Below are positions 1 through 10,084 of a stretch of DNA of 64,000 bases, in pieces. Every line of letters starts with the position of its first letter. Position 1 is the first letter of the stretch. The notes under the pieces are model-generated. The model saw nothing but the letters and a program-made list of their open reading frames with translations. It had not been told where the DNA came from and did not search any database. Source of the DNA: Microvirga lupini. GTDB lineage: Bacteria > Pseudomonadota > Alphaproteobacteria > Rhizobiales > Beijerinckiaceae. Made by a program: the position numbers and the translations under genes. The stretch is from positions 1,207,875 through 1,271,874 of the forward strand of contig NZ_JACHWB010000001.1 of the NCBI RefSeq assembly GCF_014191055.1, read 5' to 3'.

Positions 1-1
1 G

Positions 2-604
2 GTCGCGGCAGACGATTTCACCGGAGTTGGTCTGGAATCCGTCGATCACGTCTCGCAATCAATGCATTATGAGGAGATGCTGACGTGGCTCCTGTTCTAT
101 ACATCTCTCCTCGATGCCCAGAAGACGCCGATCCAGGCAGTCATTGATCCAGGTGGTGTGGTGCAAAGTCAGGCCATCGAGACGCGTGATGGAAAACTGC
201 GCTTGATCCTCAATGCCTCCCAGAGTCAGCGTACCCTGTCGTCGCGGTTCTTGAATGAATTCTTCGGGTCAGGAGTCCAGCACATTGCGCTTGCGACTGG
301 CGATATCTTCTCGACTATCGAGCGTCTCAAGGAGAACGGCGTCGATCTCCTTCCCATCCCGGAGAACTACTACGATGACCTTGAGGCCAGAACAGACTTG
401 TCTGCGGAGGACGTAGATCGGCTGCGATCAGCCAACATCCTGTACGATCGCGATGGACCAGACGAGTACTTTCAGGCTTACACGAAAACACTCGCAGGCG
501 GCTTCTTCTTCGAAATCGTGCAACGACGGAATTACCAAGGCTATGGAGCCATGAATGCTCCCATCCGCCTCGCGTCTCAGACACGTTTGGCCATGGAAGT
601 GTAA
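2..604 (+). CDS. C-terminal HPPD-like (VOC) domain, 5'-truncated by window edge
   Basis: The reading frame is open from base 2, so the true start lies before the window; about 200 residues are visible. Residues around VDHV, HIAL and FFEIVQR fit the two His and one Glu that bind iron in 4-hydroxyphenylpyruvate dioxygenase-type vicinal-oxygen-chelate domains. The C-terminus (GYGAMNAPIRLASQ) resembles the fused proteins of alphaproteobacteria and pseudomonads, in which an N-terminal TIM-barrel 3-dehydroshikimate dehydratase is joined to an HPPD-like domain, more than it resembles stand-alone HPPD. If so, the role is in quinate/shikimate catabolism to protocatechuate. A stand-alone HPPD feeding homogentisate cannot be excluded without the missing half. 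The first in-frame ATG at 62 is internal and should not be taken as the start. Confidence 0.75.
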   Translation, partial: VAADDFTGVGLESVDHVSQSMHYEEMLTWLLFYTSLLDAQKTPIQAVIDPGGVVQSQAIETRDGKLRLILNASQSQRTLSSRFLNEFFGSGVQHIALATGDIFSTIERLKENGVDLLPIPENYYDDLEARTDLSAEDVDRLRSANILYDRDGPDEYFQAYTKTLAGGFFFEIVQRRNYQGYGAMNAPIRLASQTRLAMEV

Positions 605-827
605 CCTTATGCAGTCCTGACCTCGAATCGGACTTAATTGTCAGCATTCTGACCGTGGGCGGACATTACACGACGGTTGCGAACGCCCGCTCCAAGTCAT
701 CAGCGCCTGGTTAACTCAGCTCTCCGCCTCAGATTTGAGCTTTCGCCGCTTTTCTGAGCAGCGGTTCGGATGACCTCCTGAGTTTAAGGAGGACGTGATA
801 GCTTCACACGATCCTCACTAACCATAA

Positions 828-843
828 TGGCACGGTTCTTGCT
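828..843 (+). promoter_or_regulatory. sigma-54 (RpoN) promoter for the urt-ure operon
   Basis: TGGCACGGTTCTTGCT matches the -24/-12 consensus TGGCAC-N5-TTGC(A/T), with GG and GC exactly ten bases apart. Transcription would begin near 853, about 40 bases before urtA. Urea uptake under NtrC/RpoN nitrogen control is known in many proteobacteria. I did not find a convincing NtrC enhancer site in 605-827. Confidence 0.75.
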
Positions 844-892
844 TAATGCTCCATGCTGCACCTGAACAGGGCACGCAAGGGGAGAAGGACCT

Positions 893-2182
893 ATGTCGAT
901 ATTCACCATGACGCGAAGAAACCTCGTGGCGCTGACTGCAGCGGCTCTGGTTTCAGGCGCCACGCTGCAAGCCGCAAGAGCCGAGGAAACGATCAAGGTA
1001 GGGGTTCTCCACTCACTGTCGGGGACGATGGCCATCAGCGAAACGACGCTGAAAGACGTTATGCTGATGCTCGTCGAGGAGCAGAACAAGAAGGGAGGGC
1101 TGCTCGGCAGGAAGCTCGAAGCAGTTGTCGTCGATCCGGCCTCCAACTGGCCGCTCTTCGCCGAGAAGGCCCGCGAGCTCATCAGCCAGCATAAGGTTTC
1201 CGCCGTCTTCGGAGCATGGACCTCCGTGTCGCGCAAGTCGGTGCTGCCGGTCTTCAAGGAACTCAACAGCATCCTCTTCTATCCGGTTCAATATGAAGGC
1301 GAGGAGAGTGAGCGGAACGTGTTCTACACGGGTGCCGCTCCCAATCAGCAAGCCATTCCGGCCGTCGATTACCTCGCCAAGGAAGAGAAGGTCGAGCGTT
1401 GGGTTCTGGCTGGCACTGATTATGTTTATCCGCGTACGACCAACAAGATACTGGAAGCCTATCTGAAGTCCAAGGGCGTGAAGGCTGAGGATATCATGAT
1501 CAGCTACACGCCGTTCGGGCATTCCGACTGGCAGACAATTGTCGCCGACATCAAGAAGTTCGGCTCATCCGGTAAGAAGACGGCGGTCGTTTCTACGATC
1601 AACGGCGACGCCAATGTGCCGTTCTACAAGGAACTCGCTAACCAAGGCGTCAAGGCCACTGATATTCCGGTCGTGGCGTTCTCGGTCGGAGAGGAAGAGC
1701 TTGCGGGCATCGACACGAAGCCTCTCGTCGGGCACCTTGCAGCCTGGAACTACTTCCAATCGGTAGAGACGCCCGAGAACAAGGCTTTCATCGAGAAATG
1801 GAAGACTTTCACGAAGAACGCGAAGCGCGTCTCCAATGATCCGATGGAAGCCCATGTGATTGGCTTCAACATGTGGGTGAAGGCCGTCGAGAAGGCTGGC
1901 ACGACTGATCCCGACAAGGTCATCGATGCCATCGTGGGAATTCAGGTGCCGAACCTCACCGGTGGCGTCTCTGAGATGCTCCCCAACCACCACATCACCA
2001 AGCCGGTGCTGATTGGTGAGATCAAGGAGGACGGGCAGTTCGACACCGTCTGGCAGACCGATGGCCTCGTCTCGGGCGATGCTTGGTCGAAGCACCTGGA
2101 CGGTTCCAAAGACCTGATTGCCGATTGGCAGACCCTCAAATGCGGCAACTATAACACCGTAACGAAGAAGTGCGGCTCCTAA
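893..2182 (+). CDS. urtA: Urea ABC transporter, periplasmic substrate-binding protein UrtA
   Basis: This 429-residue protein binds urea in the periplasm and delivers it to the UrtBC permease. It starts with an exported signal containing a twin-arginine-like TRRNLVAL and a cleavage region near ARAEE, then enters the type I periplasmic fold typical of the branched-chain amino-acid/urea (HAAT) family (IKVGVLHSLSGTMAISE). The length matches UrtA. The ATG at 893 follows an AAGGA ribosome site; a second ATG at 908 would also keep the signal. It is the first gene of the urtABCDE-ure run and lies 40 bases downstream of the predicted sigma-54 start point. Identification rests on the family signature and on the urease genes behind it. 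Confidence 0.95.
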   Translation: MSIFTMTRRNLVALTAAALVSGATLQAARAEETIKVGVLHSLSGTMAISETTLKDVMLMLVEEQNKKGGLLGRKLEAVVVDPASNWPLFAEKARELISQHKVSAVFGAWTSVSRKSVLPVFKELNSILFYPVQYEGEESERNVFYTGAAPNQQAIPAVDYLAKEEKVERWVLAGTDYVYPRTTNKILEAYLKSKGVKAEDIMISYTPFGHSDWQTIVADIKKFGSSGKKTAVVSTINGDANVPFYKELANQGVKATDIPVVAFSVGEEELAGIDTKPLVGHLAAWNYFQSVETPENKAFIEKWKTFTKNAKRVSNDPMEAHVIGFNMWVKAVEKAGTTDPDKVIDAIVGIQVPNLTGGVSEMLPNHHITKPVLIGEIKEDGQFDTVWQTDGLVSGDAWSKHLDGSKDLIADWQTLKCGNYNTVTKKCGS

Positions 2183-2191
2183 ACACCTGAC

Positions 2192-3835
2192 ATGGGGGCG
2201 GCATTGGCCGCCCTCGCTGCCCCTCTATTCAAAGTTCTTCTCATGTATTGCTTGCACCATATTTTACGAGCCTTGCTTCTGTTGCTCGGCATGGCTTCCG
2301 CGGCCTTGGCAGGCCCCTATGAAGAGGCACTGCCCAAGTTCGCCAACGACAGCTATGCGGATACGGATGCCGCAATCGGCGCTGTCGCAAGCAGCGGCAA
2401 TCCCTTGGCTGTGGATGTTGTCGAGGCTTTGCGCGACGGAAGACTTCTCATAGGGTCTGGTCAGGTTTTCATTCGCCGATCGTCCGGAGAACTGATCAAC
2501 GCTGCCACCGGTCAAGCATGGGGCAGCCCGGCTGGCGAACTTAAGCCTGTCCGGATCAATAATCGGTTGCGCCGCGCCATCGAGGCTGCACTCGGCAACC
2601 TGACATTGCTCAGTCCCGATGCCGGCAGGCGTTTGGAGGCCGCTCGTGCCGTGTTCCGCTCCCGCGATGAGGCGGTTCTGCCGACGCTGGAAAAAGCCAT
2701 TGCGCAAGAAAGCCAGGCTCATGTCAGGAATGCCCTGGAGAACGCGCGCGCTGCCATTCTCCTGAGCCAGCTGGATGCTTTGCCGATGCAGAGGCTTGGA
2801 GCGATCGAAACCCTGGAGGCTCGTGGCGACCAGGATGCGCTCGCCCTCCTGTCCAATCTGCCGCCCGACGCAACGCCCGAAATGAAGGCCGGCGCAGGGA
2901 AGGCAGTCGCCGGCATCCACACCCGCTTAGCATTATGGGAGGCGGTCCAAAACGTGTGGTACGGCATCTCCCTTGGATCCGTCCTGCTGCTCGCCGCCAT
3001 CGGCCTCGCCATTACCTTCGGCACGATGGGCGTCATCAACATGGCCCATGGCGAGATGGTGATGCTGGGGGCCTATACGACCTTCGTGGTGCAGGAAATC
3101 ATCCGCGCGTATGCTCCCGGTCTTTTTGGAGCCTCGCTTTTCATAGCTCTGCCGCTCGCCTTTCTGGTCGCAGGCGCCGTCGGCGTTCTCATTGAGAGAA
3201 CGGTTATACGCTTCCTTTATGGCCGACCTCTGGAAACACTGCTCGCGACATGGGGGATCTCTCTCATTCTGCAGCAGGGTGTGCGCACGATCTTCGGCCC
3301 CACGAACCGAGAGGTCGGAACACCGGCATGGATGAGCGGTGCGCTCGAGGTCGGGGCGATGAGCCTGACCTACAACCGCATTGCCATCGTGGTCTTCGCC
3401 TTCTCGGTCTTCGCGGTCCTGCTCCTCGTGCTGCGATACACATCGCTGGGACTTTACGTGCGGGCTGTCACCCAGAACCGGCGCATGGCGGGCTCCATGG
3501 GTATCCGGACCAACCGCATCGACGCCCTGGCCTTTGGGCTCGGATCGGGAGTGGCAGGTATCGCCGGAGTGGCGCTCTCCCAGATCGACAATGTCAGCCC
3601 TAATCTGGGGCAGGGCTACATCATCGACAGCTTCATGGTCGTTGTGTTTGGTGGCGTTGGAAACTTGTGGGGCACGCTGGTCGGTGCGATGACGCTCGGC
3701 ATCGCCAACAAACTGCTCGAACCCTATGCGGGAGCTGTGCTGGGTAAGATCGTCCTGCTGATTGCGATCATCCTCTTCATCCAAAGGCGTCCGCGCGGGC
3801 TCTTCGCGCTCAAAGGGAGGGCGGTCGAAGCATGA
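2192..3835 (+). CDS. urtB: Urea ABC transporter permease UrtB
   Basis: Inner-membrane permease of the LivH type forming the urea channel with UrtC. The first ~230 residues are a signal-like hydrophobic stretch plus a soluble, helix-rich region with degenerate HEAT-like repeats (RGDQDALALLSNLPPDATPEMK), which is usual for proteobacterial UrtB. The remainder carries the permease segments, including GITFGTMGVINMAHGEM-like sequence near residues 275-290. The start is uncertain: the ATG at 2192 gives 547 residues, and an in-frame ATG at 2243 gives 530 and places the hydrophobic signal directly at the N-terminus. Neither has a strong ribosome site. The stop overlaps the urtC start (ATGA), indicating translational coupling. 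Confidence 0.93.
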   Translation: MGAALAALAAPLFKVLLMYCLHHILRALLLLLGMASAALAGPYEEALPKFANDSYADTDAAIGAVASSGNPLAVDVVEALRDGRLLIGSGQVFIRRSSGELINAATGQAWGSPAGELKPVRINNRLRRAIEAALGNLTLLSPDAGRRLEAARAVFRSRDEAVLPTLEKAIAQESQAHVRNALENARAAILLSQLDALPMQRLGAIETLEARGDQDALALLSNLPPDATPEMKAGAGKAVAGIHTRLALWEAVQNVWYGISLGSVLLLAAIGLAITFGTMGVINMAHGEMVMLGAYTTFVVQEIIRAYAPGLFGASLFIALPLAFLVAGAVGVLIERTVIRFLYGRPLETLLATWGISLILQQGVRTIFGPTNREVGTPAWMSGALEVGAMSLTYNRIAIVVFAFSVFAVLLLVLRYTSLGLYVRAVTQNRRMAGSMGIRTNRIDALAFGLGSGVAGIAGVALSQIDNVSPNLGQGYIIDSFMVVVFGGVGNLWGTLVGAMTLGIANKLLEPYAGAVLGKIVLLIAIILFIQRRPRGLFALKGRAVEA

Positions 3836-4968
3836 GAACGCAATCATTCTTTGACCGGCAGACCACTCTGGTTCTGTCGCTCCTGGCCGCCGTAGCCATC
3901 CTGGTGCCGTCCATGAACGGACTAGCCGCGCCCGGATCGGCGCTGCACCTCTCGGATCACTTGGTGCCACTGCTTGGCAAGTATGTTTGCTTTGCCCTGC
4001 TGGCGCTCTCTGTCGATCTCATCTGGGGTTTTTGCGGCATTCTGTCCCTCGGGCACGGTGCCTTCTTTGCCTTGGGCGGCTACGCCATGGGGATGCACCT
4101 CATGCGGCAGATCGGTCCGCGCGGCGTCTATGGTGATCCGATCCTGCCAGATTTCATGGTGTTCCTGAACTGGAAGGAATTGCCCTGGTTCTGGCACGGC
4201 TTCGACTCGTTTCCCTTCGCTGTGCTCATGGTGCTGCTGGTGCCGGGAGCGCTCGCCTTCGTTTTCGGCTGGTTCGCCTTCCGCTCCCGGGTCACGGGTG
4301 TTTATTTATCCATTATCACCCAAGCCATGACCTTCGCCTTAATGCTAGCCTTCTTCCGGAATGACATGGGACTGGGCGGCAACAACGGGTTGACCGACTT
4401 CAAGGAGATCCTTGGCTTCACCGTACAGGCGGGATCGACCAGGATTGTCCTGTTCGTGCTTTCGGTTCTGGCGCTTGCGGGTGGCTATCTGCTCTGCCGA
4501 TGGGTTGTAGGCTCCACCTTCGGCAAAGTGCTTGTGGCCGTGCGCGATGCGGAAAGCCGCACGCGGTTCCTTGGCTACAGGGTTGAACACTACAAGCTCG
4601 TCGTATTCACACTCTCGGCCATGCTAGCGGGCATTGCAGGTGCGCTTTACGTGCCTCAGGTTGGCATCATCAACCCAAGCGAGTTTGCTCCCGCCGGCTC
4701 CATCGAGGTTGTCATCTGGGTTGCTGTCGGCGGCCGCGGAACTCTGGCCGGGCCCATTCTCGGGGCGTTGCTGGTCAATGCCGGAAAAACCTGGTTCACC
4801 GCCGCACTGCCGGAGTTCTGGCTGTTCGCCCTGGGTGGGCTTTTCGTCTTCGTTACGATCTTCATGCCACGCGGCATTCTTGGCGCTGTTGGGGATCTTT
4901 GGGAGAGGTCCAGTCAAAGATTTCGATCAGGTCGTCAACCACAACCTGTCACCCATGCGGCGGAGTAA
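3832..4968 (+). CDS. urtC: Urea ABC transporter permease UrtC
   Basis: Second membrane subunit of the urea importer, LivM type, 378 residues with about ten hydrophobic segments. The conserved DLIWGFCGILSLGHGAFFALGGYAMGM stretch near residues 62-88 is the LivM/UrtC hallmark, followed by the GVYLSIITQAMTFALML motif. It overlaps urtB by four bases and is three bases from urtD, so it is co-translated with its partners. Nothing is odd about it. Confidence 0.94.
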   Translation: MRTQSFFDRQTTLVLSLLAAVAILVPSMNGLAAPGSALHLSDHLVPLLGKYVCFALLALSVDLIWGFCGILSLGHGAFFALGGYAMGMHLMRQIGPRGVYGDPILPDFMVFLNWKELPWFWHGFDSFPFAVLMVLLVPGALAFVFGWFAFRSRVTGVYLSIITQAMTFALMLAFFRNDMGLGGNNGLTDFKEILGFTVQAGSTRIVLFVLSVLALAGGYLLCRWVVGSTFGKVLVAVRDAESRTRFLGYRVEHYKLVVFTLSAMLAGIAGALYVPQVGIINPSEFAPAGSIEVVIWVAVGGRGTLAGPILGALLVNAGKTWFTAALPEFWLFALGGLFVFVTIFMPRGILGAVGDLWERSSQRFRSGRQPQPVTHAAE

Positions 4969-4971
4969 GCC

Positions 4972-5724
4972 ATGACCGCGCCTGTTACGCCGACCCTGCT
5001 TTACCTGGACAATATCACAGTCTCTTTCGATGGCTTCCGTGCCCTGAACGCTCTGTCGCTCACCGTCGATCATGCGGAGATGCGCGCCATCATTGGTCCC
5101 AACGGAGCTGGCAAGACGACCATGATGGATGTGATCACCGGCAAAACAAGACCAAGCGAGGGCACGGCTTTGTTCGAAGGTTCCCATGATCTGTCTGCTC
5201 TTGATGAGGCAGCCATCGCCGAGCTCGGCATCGGCCGGAAGTTTCAGACGCCGACCGTGTTTGAGATGCACACGGTCGAAGACAATATGCTTCTCGCGTT
5301 GAAGAACGAGCGAGGGCCTCTGGCAACCCTGTTCTCTCGTCGAACGACCCATGAAAAAGAGAGAATTGATGCATTGCTGGAGAGAGTGCGTCTTACCGCT
5401 CATCGCTATCGCCCGGCAGGCGAACTGTCTCATGGGCAGAAGCAATGGCTCGAAATCGGGATGCTATTGGCGCAAGAGCCTAAGCTCCTGCTGATCGACG
5501 AGCCTGCCGCCGGGATGACGGACCAGGAGACCGCCGATACCGTCGACCTTCTGCGTGACATCGCCATGAGCAAGGCCGTGATCGTGGTTGAGCACGACAT
5601 GGCCTTTGTGCGTGATCTCGGCGTGAAGGTCACCTGCCTGCATGAGGGCTCCGTACTAGCCCAGGGATCGCTCGATGCGGTGAGTGCCAATGAGCGTGTG
5701 GTCGAGGTGTATTTGGGTCGATGA
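4972..5724 (+). CDS. urtD: Urea ABC transporter ATPase UrtD
   Basis: Cytoplasmic ATP-binding subunit (LivG type, 250 residues) driving urea import. The Walker A is GPNGAGKTT near residue 41, the ABC signature is LSHGQKQWLEIGM (SHGQ instead of the usual SGGQ, as is common in UrtD), and the Walker B is LLLIDEPAAGM followed by the H-loop in VVEHDM. The gene overlaps urtE by four bases. The pairing of a LivG-like and a LivF-like ATPase is standard for this transporter. Confidence 0.94.
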   Translation: MTAPVTPTLLYLDNITVSFDGFRALNALSLTVDHAEMRAIIGPNGAGKTTMMDVITGKTRPSEGTALFEGSHDLSALDEAAIAELGIGRKFQTPTVFEMHTVEDNMLLALKNERGPLATLFSRRTTHEKERIDALLERVRLTAHRYRPAGELSHGQKQWLEIGMLLAQEPKLLLIDEPAAGMTDQETADTVDLLRDIAMSKAVIVVEHDMAFVRDLGVKVTCLHEGSVLAQGSLDAVSANERVVEVYLGR

Positions 5725-6422
5725 CGATGCTTGCAGTGGAAAATCTGTCCCTCCATTACGGTGCCGTCCAGGCCCTGCGCGGCGTTTCCGTTGCTGCCGC
5801 CGTAGGCGAGGTCACATGCGTTCTGGGGCGGAATGGTGTGGGCAAGACGTCCCTGCTCCGAGCCATAGCGGGCCACCGCCCGATCTCAGGCGGCAGCATC
5901 CTTTTCGAAGGACAGGACATCGCCCGCCTGAAACCCTTTGAACGTGCAGCGCGGGGCATTGCCTATGTGCCCCAGGGACGCGAGATCTTCCCGCTCCTGA
6001 CGGTGAAGGAAAATCTTGAGACCGGCTTTGCTCCCTTAAAGCGCAGCTCACGGCAGGTTCCTGAAGAGGTGTACGACCTCTTTCCGGTGCTCAAGTCCAT
6101 GCTTGGGCGGCGCGGTGGCGATCTCTCAGGCGGGCAGCAACAGCAACTCGCGATCGGTCGGGCGCTGGTGATGCGCCCGCGCCTCCTGGTGCTCGATGAA
6201 CCGACCGAGGGCATCCAGCCCTCGATCATCAAGGACATCGGACGTGCCATCGCTTACCTGAGAGAGCGTAAGGACATGGCCATCCTGCTCGTGGAGCAAT
6301 ACTTCGATTTCGCCCGTGATTTGGCAGACCGCTTCGTGGTCATGGAGCGTGGTGAAATCGTTCAGCACGGTGACCGTGCAGCGCTGGAGGGGAACGATGT
6401 TCGTCAGCGCCTTGCCATCTGA
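5721..6422 (+). CDS. urtE: Urea ABC transporter ATPase UrtE
   Basis: Second ATPase of the urea importer (LivF type, 233 residues). Walker A GRNGVGKTS, signature LSGGQQQQLAIGRAL and Walker B LLVLDEPTEGI are all intact, with the H-loop in LLVEQYFDF. The start overlaps the urtD stop; ATGs at 5721 and 5727 are both possible. Its 3' end overlaps the predicted ureD start by 26 bases, which fuses transport and urease genes into one coupled transcription unit. Confidence 0.94.
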   Translation: MTMLAVENLSLHYGAVQALRGVSVAAAVGEVTCVLGRNGVGKTSLLRAIAGHRPISGGSILFEGQDIARLKPFERAARGIAYVPQGREIFPLLTVKENLETGFAPLKRSSRQVPEEVYDLFPVLKSMLGRRGGDLSGGQQQQLAIGRALVMRPRLLVLDEPTEGIQPSIIKDIGRAIAYLRERKDMAILLVEQYFDFARDLADRFVVMERGEIVQHGDRAALEGNDVRQRLAI

Positions 6423-7239
6423 AGGCGATCCTGCGCTGCGTCAGCGGGCCCTGGGCCGAGTGTCCTTCATGGCAGCGAACCTCGAAGGGCAGACCCGACC
6501 GCTACGTATCGAGGAAAGCGGTTCCATGCGCATCCGCCTCCCGAAAGGGGAGGGCGCAGGTCTGGATGCCGTTCTCGTCAACACGGCAGGCGGCATTGCC
6601 TGCGGGGATCGTTTCTCGATCGAGATCGACGCACAGGCGGGTGCCTCCGTGACTGTTGCAACGCCTGCCGCGGAGAAGGTCTACCGCTCGGATGGGGCTG
6701 TCTCCAAGCTATCGGTGACACTCAAGGCAGGAGCGGGATCCCAAATCGACTGGCTGCCACAAGAGACGATCCTGTTCGATCAGGCAAGGCTCGAAAGGCA
6801 GCTTGAGGCAACCGTTGCCGAGGACGCGCGCCTCACCCTGCTTGAGGCGGTGGTCTTTGGGCGCGCAGCGAGAGCGGAGCGCATCTTGGATGGCCTCTTT
6901 ATTGATCGGTGGCGTATCTGCCGCGGGTCGCGCCTCATTTATGCGGACACCTTGCGGCTGGAAGGTCCGATCGCCGATCTGCTGCAGAAGCCTAGCGTAG
7001 GCAACGGTGCCCGTGCTCTCGCGACCTTGATTCACGTCTCGCCTGGAGCCGAAGCCCGCCTGGATTCGGTACGCGAACATCTATCCTCTGGGCAGGGTTG
7101 CGACGCAGCGGCAAGCGCCTGGAATGGCCTTCTCGCCGTGCGCTTCTGTGCCGTCACCGTTGAAGCGCTACGGGCTTCCGTCTGCTCATTCCTCCTCACC
7201 TTTCGTGGCGAGCCCCTGCCTCGCGTCTGGCTCAGCTAG
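6397..7239 (+). CDS. ureD: Urease accessory protein UreD
   Basis: UreD (280 residues) is part of the UreDFG complex that carries nickel into apo-urease; it binds UreF and the urease core. The family core NTAGGIACGDRFSIEI and the TVATPAAEKVYRS motif are present. The frame is open upstream inside urtE, but the ATG at 6397 follows a GGAGG ribosome site (about 6386-6390) and gives the normal family length, so it is preferred. It precedes the structural genes, the order seen in many rhizobia. Confidence 0.93.
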   Translation: MFVSALPSEGDPALRQRALGRVSFMAANLEGQTRPLRIEESGSMRIRLPKGEGAGLDAVLVNTAGGIACGDRFSIEIDAQAGASVTVATPAAEKVYRSDGAVSKLSVTLKAGAGSQIDWLPQETILFDQARLERQLEATVAEDARLTLLEAVVFGRAARAERILDGLFIDRWRICRGSRLIYADTLRLEGPIADLLQKPSVGNGARALATLIHVSPGAEARLDSVREHLSSGQGCDAAASAWNGLLAVRFCAVTVEALRASVCSFLLTFRGEPLPRVWLS

Positions 7240-7248
7240 GACTTCCAA

Positions 7249-7869
7249 ATGCAACTGACACCTCGCGAAAAAGACAAGCTCCTCATCGCCATGGCCGCGA
7301 TGGTGGCTCGCCGCCGCCTGGAGCGTGGCGTGAAGCTCAATCACCCGGAAGCCATCGCCCTCATTACCGACACGGTCGTGGAAGGCGCCCGCGACGGGCG
7401 ATCTGTCGCCGAGCTGATGGAGGCGGGCGCGCATGTTGTCGCAGCCGATCAGGTCATGGAGGGTGTGGCCGAGATGATTCACGACGTTCAGGTTGAGGCC
7501 ACTTTCCCCGATGGCACCAAACTCGTCACAGTGCACCACCCGATCCGGGGCGCGGCCTCCAAGGATGTGCCTGGCGAAGTCATGGCTCAGGAAGGCGATA
7601 TCGTCTTCAATGAGGGCGCGGAACGCACCGTTGTGACCGTGGCAAACACAGGAGACCGCCCCATCCAAGTGGGAAGCCACTACCATTTCTTTGAAACCAA
7701 TCCAGCCTTGTCCTTCGAGCGCGAAATGGCGCGAGGCATGCGCCTGGATATCACACCCGGTACAGCGTTGCGGTTCGAACCTGGCTCCACGCGAGAGGTT
7801 GTTCTGATCCCATTGTCGGGCAAGCGCGAGGTCTACGGTTTCCGCCAGGGCGTGATGGGAGCTCTCTGA
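7249..7869 (+). CDS. ureAB: Urease gamma/beta fusion subunit UreAB
   Basis: A single 206-residue chain joins urease gamma (residues ~1-100, [28 protein letters not shown]) to urease beta (~105-206, [27 protein letters not shown]). In most proteobacteria these are separate ureA and ureB genes; fusions of this order are known from some bacteria, including Helicobacter (large UreA) and several alphaproteobacteria. The fused chain assembles with UreC to make urease. Its stop overlaps the ureC start (TGATG). No frameshift is involved: the linker is short and continuous. Confidence 0.93.
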   Translation: MQLTPREKDKLLIAMAAMVARRRLERGVKLNHPEAIALITDTVVEGARDGRSVAELMEAGAHVVAADQVMEGVAEMIHDVQVEATFPDGTKLVTVHHPIRGAASKDVPGEVMAQEGDIVFNEGAERTVVTVANTGDRPIQVGSHYHFFETNPALSFEREMARGMRLDITPGTALRFEPGSTREVVLIPLSGKREVYGFRQGVMGAL

Positions 7870-9596
7870 TGACGAATGGAAGAAAGCCCGCCTCTCTCCC
7901 GCGCGCGGCTTATGCCAATATGTTCGGCCCCACCAAGGGCGACAGGATCAGGCTCGCAGATACTTCGCTCGTGATCGAGGTTGAGAAGGATTTCACGACC
8001 TATGGTGAGGAAGTTAAGTTCGGGGGCGGCAAGGTCATTCGCGATGGAATGGGTCAGGGACAGGCAACCCGCGCCGAGGGTGCGGTCGACACCGTCATTA
8101 CCAATGCGGTTGTTCTTGATCATTGGGGCATTGTCAAAGGTGATATCGGGATCAAGGGCGGGCGGATCACCGGGATCGGTAAGGCCGGCAATCCGGATGT
8201 GCAGCCCAATGTGGACATCGTCATCGGCCCAGGAACGGAGATCATCGCCGGCGAAGGAAAGATCGTCACGGCAGGCGGGTTTGATTCTCATATTCACTTC
8301 ATCTGCCCGCAGCAGATTGACGAAGCCCTGATGTCCGGCATCACGACGATGCTTGGAGGCGGCACAGGACCGGCTACCGGCACCTTCGCGACTACCTGCA
8401 CGCCGGGGCCTTGGCACATCGCTCGCATGATCGAGGCCGCAGAGGCCTTTCCCATGAACCTGGCCTTCACCGGCAAGGGGAATGCCTCACGTCCGGGTGC
8501 GTTGGAGGAGATGATCGAGGCCGGAGCTTGCGCCATGAAGCTCCACGAGGACTGGGGAACCACGCCCGCGGCAATCGATTGCTGTCTGTCGGTGGCCGAT
8601 GCCTACGACGTCCAGGTGATGATCCATACCGATACCCTCAACGAGTCCGGCTTCGTCGAGGACACCATCGCTGCGTTCAAGGGACGCACGATCCATGCCT
8701 TTCACACGGAAGGGGCAGGGGGCGGCCACGCGCCGGACATCATCAAGGTGGCTGGCCTTCCCAATGTGCTGCCATCATCTACCAATCCGACGCGACCTTA
8801 CACGGTAAACACCATCGACGAGCATCTCGATATGCTCATGGTCTGTCACCATCTCGATCCGTCGATTCCTGAGGATCTGGCTTTCGCGGAAAGCCGCATT
8901 CGCAAGGAGACCATTGCGGCCGAGGATATCCTTCACGATATCGGCGCGCTCTCGATGATGTCCTCCGACAGCCAGGCCATGGGCCGCGTGGGCGAGGTCA
9001 TCATCCGCACTTGGCAGACTGCGCACAAGATGAAGGTGCAGCGCGGGCCGCTGCCCGGCGAGACCGGTGACAACGATAACCTACGCGTCCGCCGTTACGT
9101 GGCAAAGTACACGATCAATCCTGCCATTGCTCACGGAGTGTCCCGGCATATCGGCTCGATCGAGGCTGGAAAGCTTGCTGATCTCGTGGTCTGGACGCCT
9201 GCCTTCTTCGGTGCGAAGCCCGATCTGGTCATTAAAGGCGGAGCCATTGCGGCGGCGCTGATGGGTGACCCGAACGCCTCGATCCCGACGCCGCAACCGG
9301 TGCATTACCGCCCGATGTTCGGCGCCTATGGTCGGGCTCTGGCGACAACCTCGCTCACCTTCGTGTCCAAGGCGGCGGTCGAGAACGGCTTGGCCGAGAG
9401 GATTGGGGTCCAGAAGCAGCTTGTCGCCATAGAAAACGTTCGCAGTGGCATTGGCAAGAAGGACATGGTGCTGAACAACGCGACCCCCTTCATCGAGGTC
9501 GATCCGGAAACCTATGATGTTCGCGCCGACGGTGAGCTGTTGCTCTGCGAACCTGCCAAAGTCCTTCCCATGGCTCAACGTTACTTTTTGTTCTAA
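7869..9596 (+). CDS. ureC: Urease catalytic alpha subunit UreC
   Basis: The 575-residue nickel enzyme hydrolyses urea to ammonia and carbamate in the cytoplasm. The lysine that becomes carbamylated and bridges the two nickels is Lys224 in AMKLHEDWG. Metal-binding His residues are seen in FDSHIHFI and MIHTDTLNE, and in the [15 protein letters not shown] segment. The mobile flap motif [20 protein letters not shown] carries the catalytic His. Length and ends match the family. It overlaps ureAB by one base and is followed two bases later by ureE. Confidence 0.97.
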   Translation: MTNGRKPASLPRAAYANMFGPTKGDRIRLADTSLVIEVEKDFTTYGEEVKFGGGKVIRDGMGQGQATRAEGAVDTVITNAVVLDHWGIVKGDIGIKGGRITGIGKAGNPDVQPNVDIVIGPGTEIIAGEGKIVTAGGFDSHIHFICPQQIDEALMSGITTMLGGGTGPATGTFATTCTPGPWHIARMIEAAEAFPMNLAFTGKGNASRPGALEEMIEAGACAMKLHEDWGTTPAAIDCCLSVADAYDVQVMIHTDTLNESGFVEDTIAAFKGRTIHAFHTEGAGGGHAPDIIKVAGLPNVLPSSTNPTRPYTVNTIDEHLDMLMVCHHLDPSIPEDLAFAESRIRKETIAAEDILHDIGALSMMSSDSQAMGRVGEVIIRTWQTAHKMKVQRGPLPGETGDNDNLRVRRYVAKYTINPAIAHGVSRHIGSIEAGKLADLVVWTPAFFGAKPDLVIKGGAIAAALMGDPNASIPTPQPVHYRPMFGAYGRALATTSLTFVSKAAVENGLAERIGVQKQLVAIENVRSGIGKKDMVLNNATPFIEVDPETYDVRADGELLLCEPAKVLPMAQRYFLF

Positions 9597-9598
9597 TC

Positions 9599-10084
9599 AT
9601 GATCCGCGCAACATCCATCATCCGCCGTGACGCTGTCGATTCAGACCGCGTCGTCGATATCATCACCCTCGATCACGGCGATCGCCACCGGCGCCGCATC
9701 ATGATGAACGCCGATGGCGGAACGGCTTTCCTTCTTGATCTGGATAGGGCCGACGTACTCGAGGACGGCGATGCCATCCGTCTCGACAGCGGCTGGCTCG
9801 TAGCAGTGAAAGCCGCGCCTGAAAAGCTCATCAAGGTTTCGACTGAGAATCCCCTCGATCTCCTCACTCTGGCTTGGCACATCGGCAACCGGCACGTGCC
9901 CGCAGAGATTACGTTAGAAGCAATCTACATCGGCTATGATCACGTGCTGCTCGATATGCTGCAGGGCTTAGGAGCCAAGACCAAGTTTGTGGATCGGCCC
10001 TTCCGGCCTGTAAGGGGAGCGTACCACCATCACGAACACGGCGGCCATTCGGGCGATCAACATCATGGGCATGGACATGGATGA
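9599..10084 (+). CDS. ureE: Urease accessory metallochaperone UreE
   Basis: UreE (161 residues) is a nickel chaperone that passes metal to UreG. The N-terminal peptide-binding-like domain is followed by the metal domain with GNRHVPAEI, containing the conserved interface His, and then by a His-rich tail (HHHEHGGHS, HHGHGHG) likely to store nickel. The tail codons overlap the beginning of ureF by 20 bases. Nothing is missing relative to the family. Confidence 0.92.
   Translation: MIRATSIIRRDAVDSDRVVDIITLDHGDRHRRRIMMNADGGTAFLLDLDRADVLEDGDAIRLDSGWLVAVKAAPEKLIKVSTENPLDLLTLAWHIGNRHVPAEITLEAIYIGYDHVLLDMLQGLGAKTKFVDRPFRPVRGAYHHHEHGGHSGDQHHGHGHG

Noticed and set aside
784..816. AAGGAGG followed by GTG at about 796, a possible 8-codon leader peptide before urtA
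   Set aside because: It lies upstream of the predicted sigma-54 start point, so it would not be in the mRNA, and the spacing to GTG is too short.
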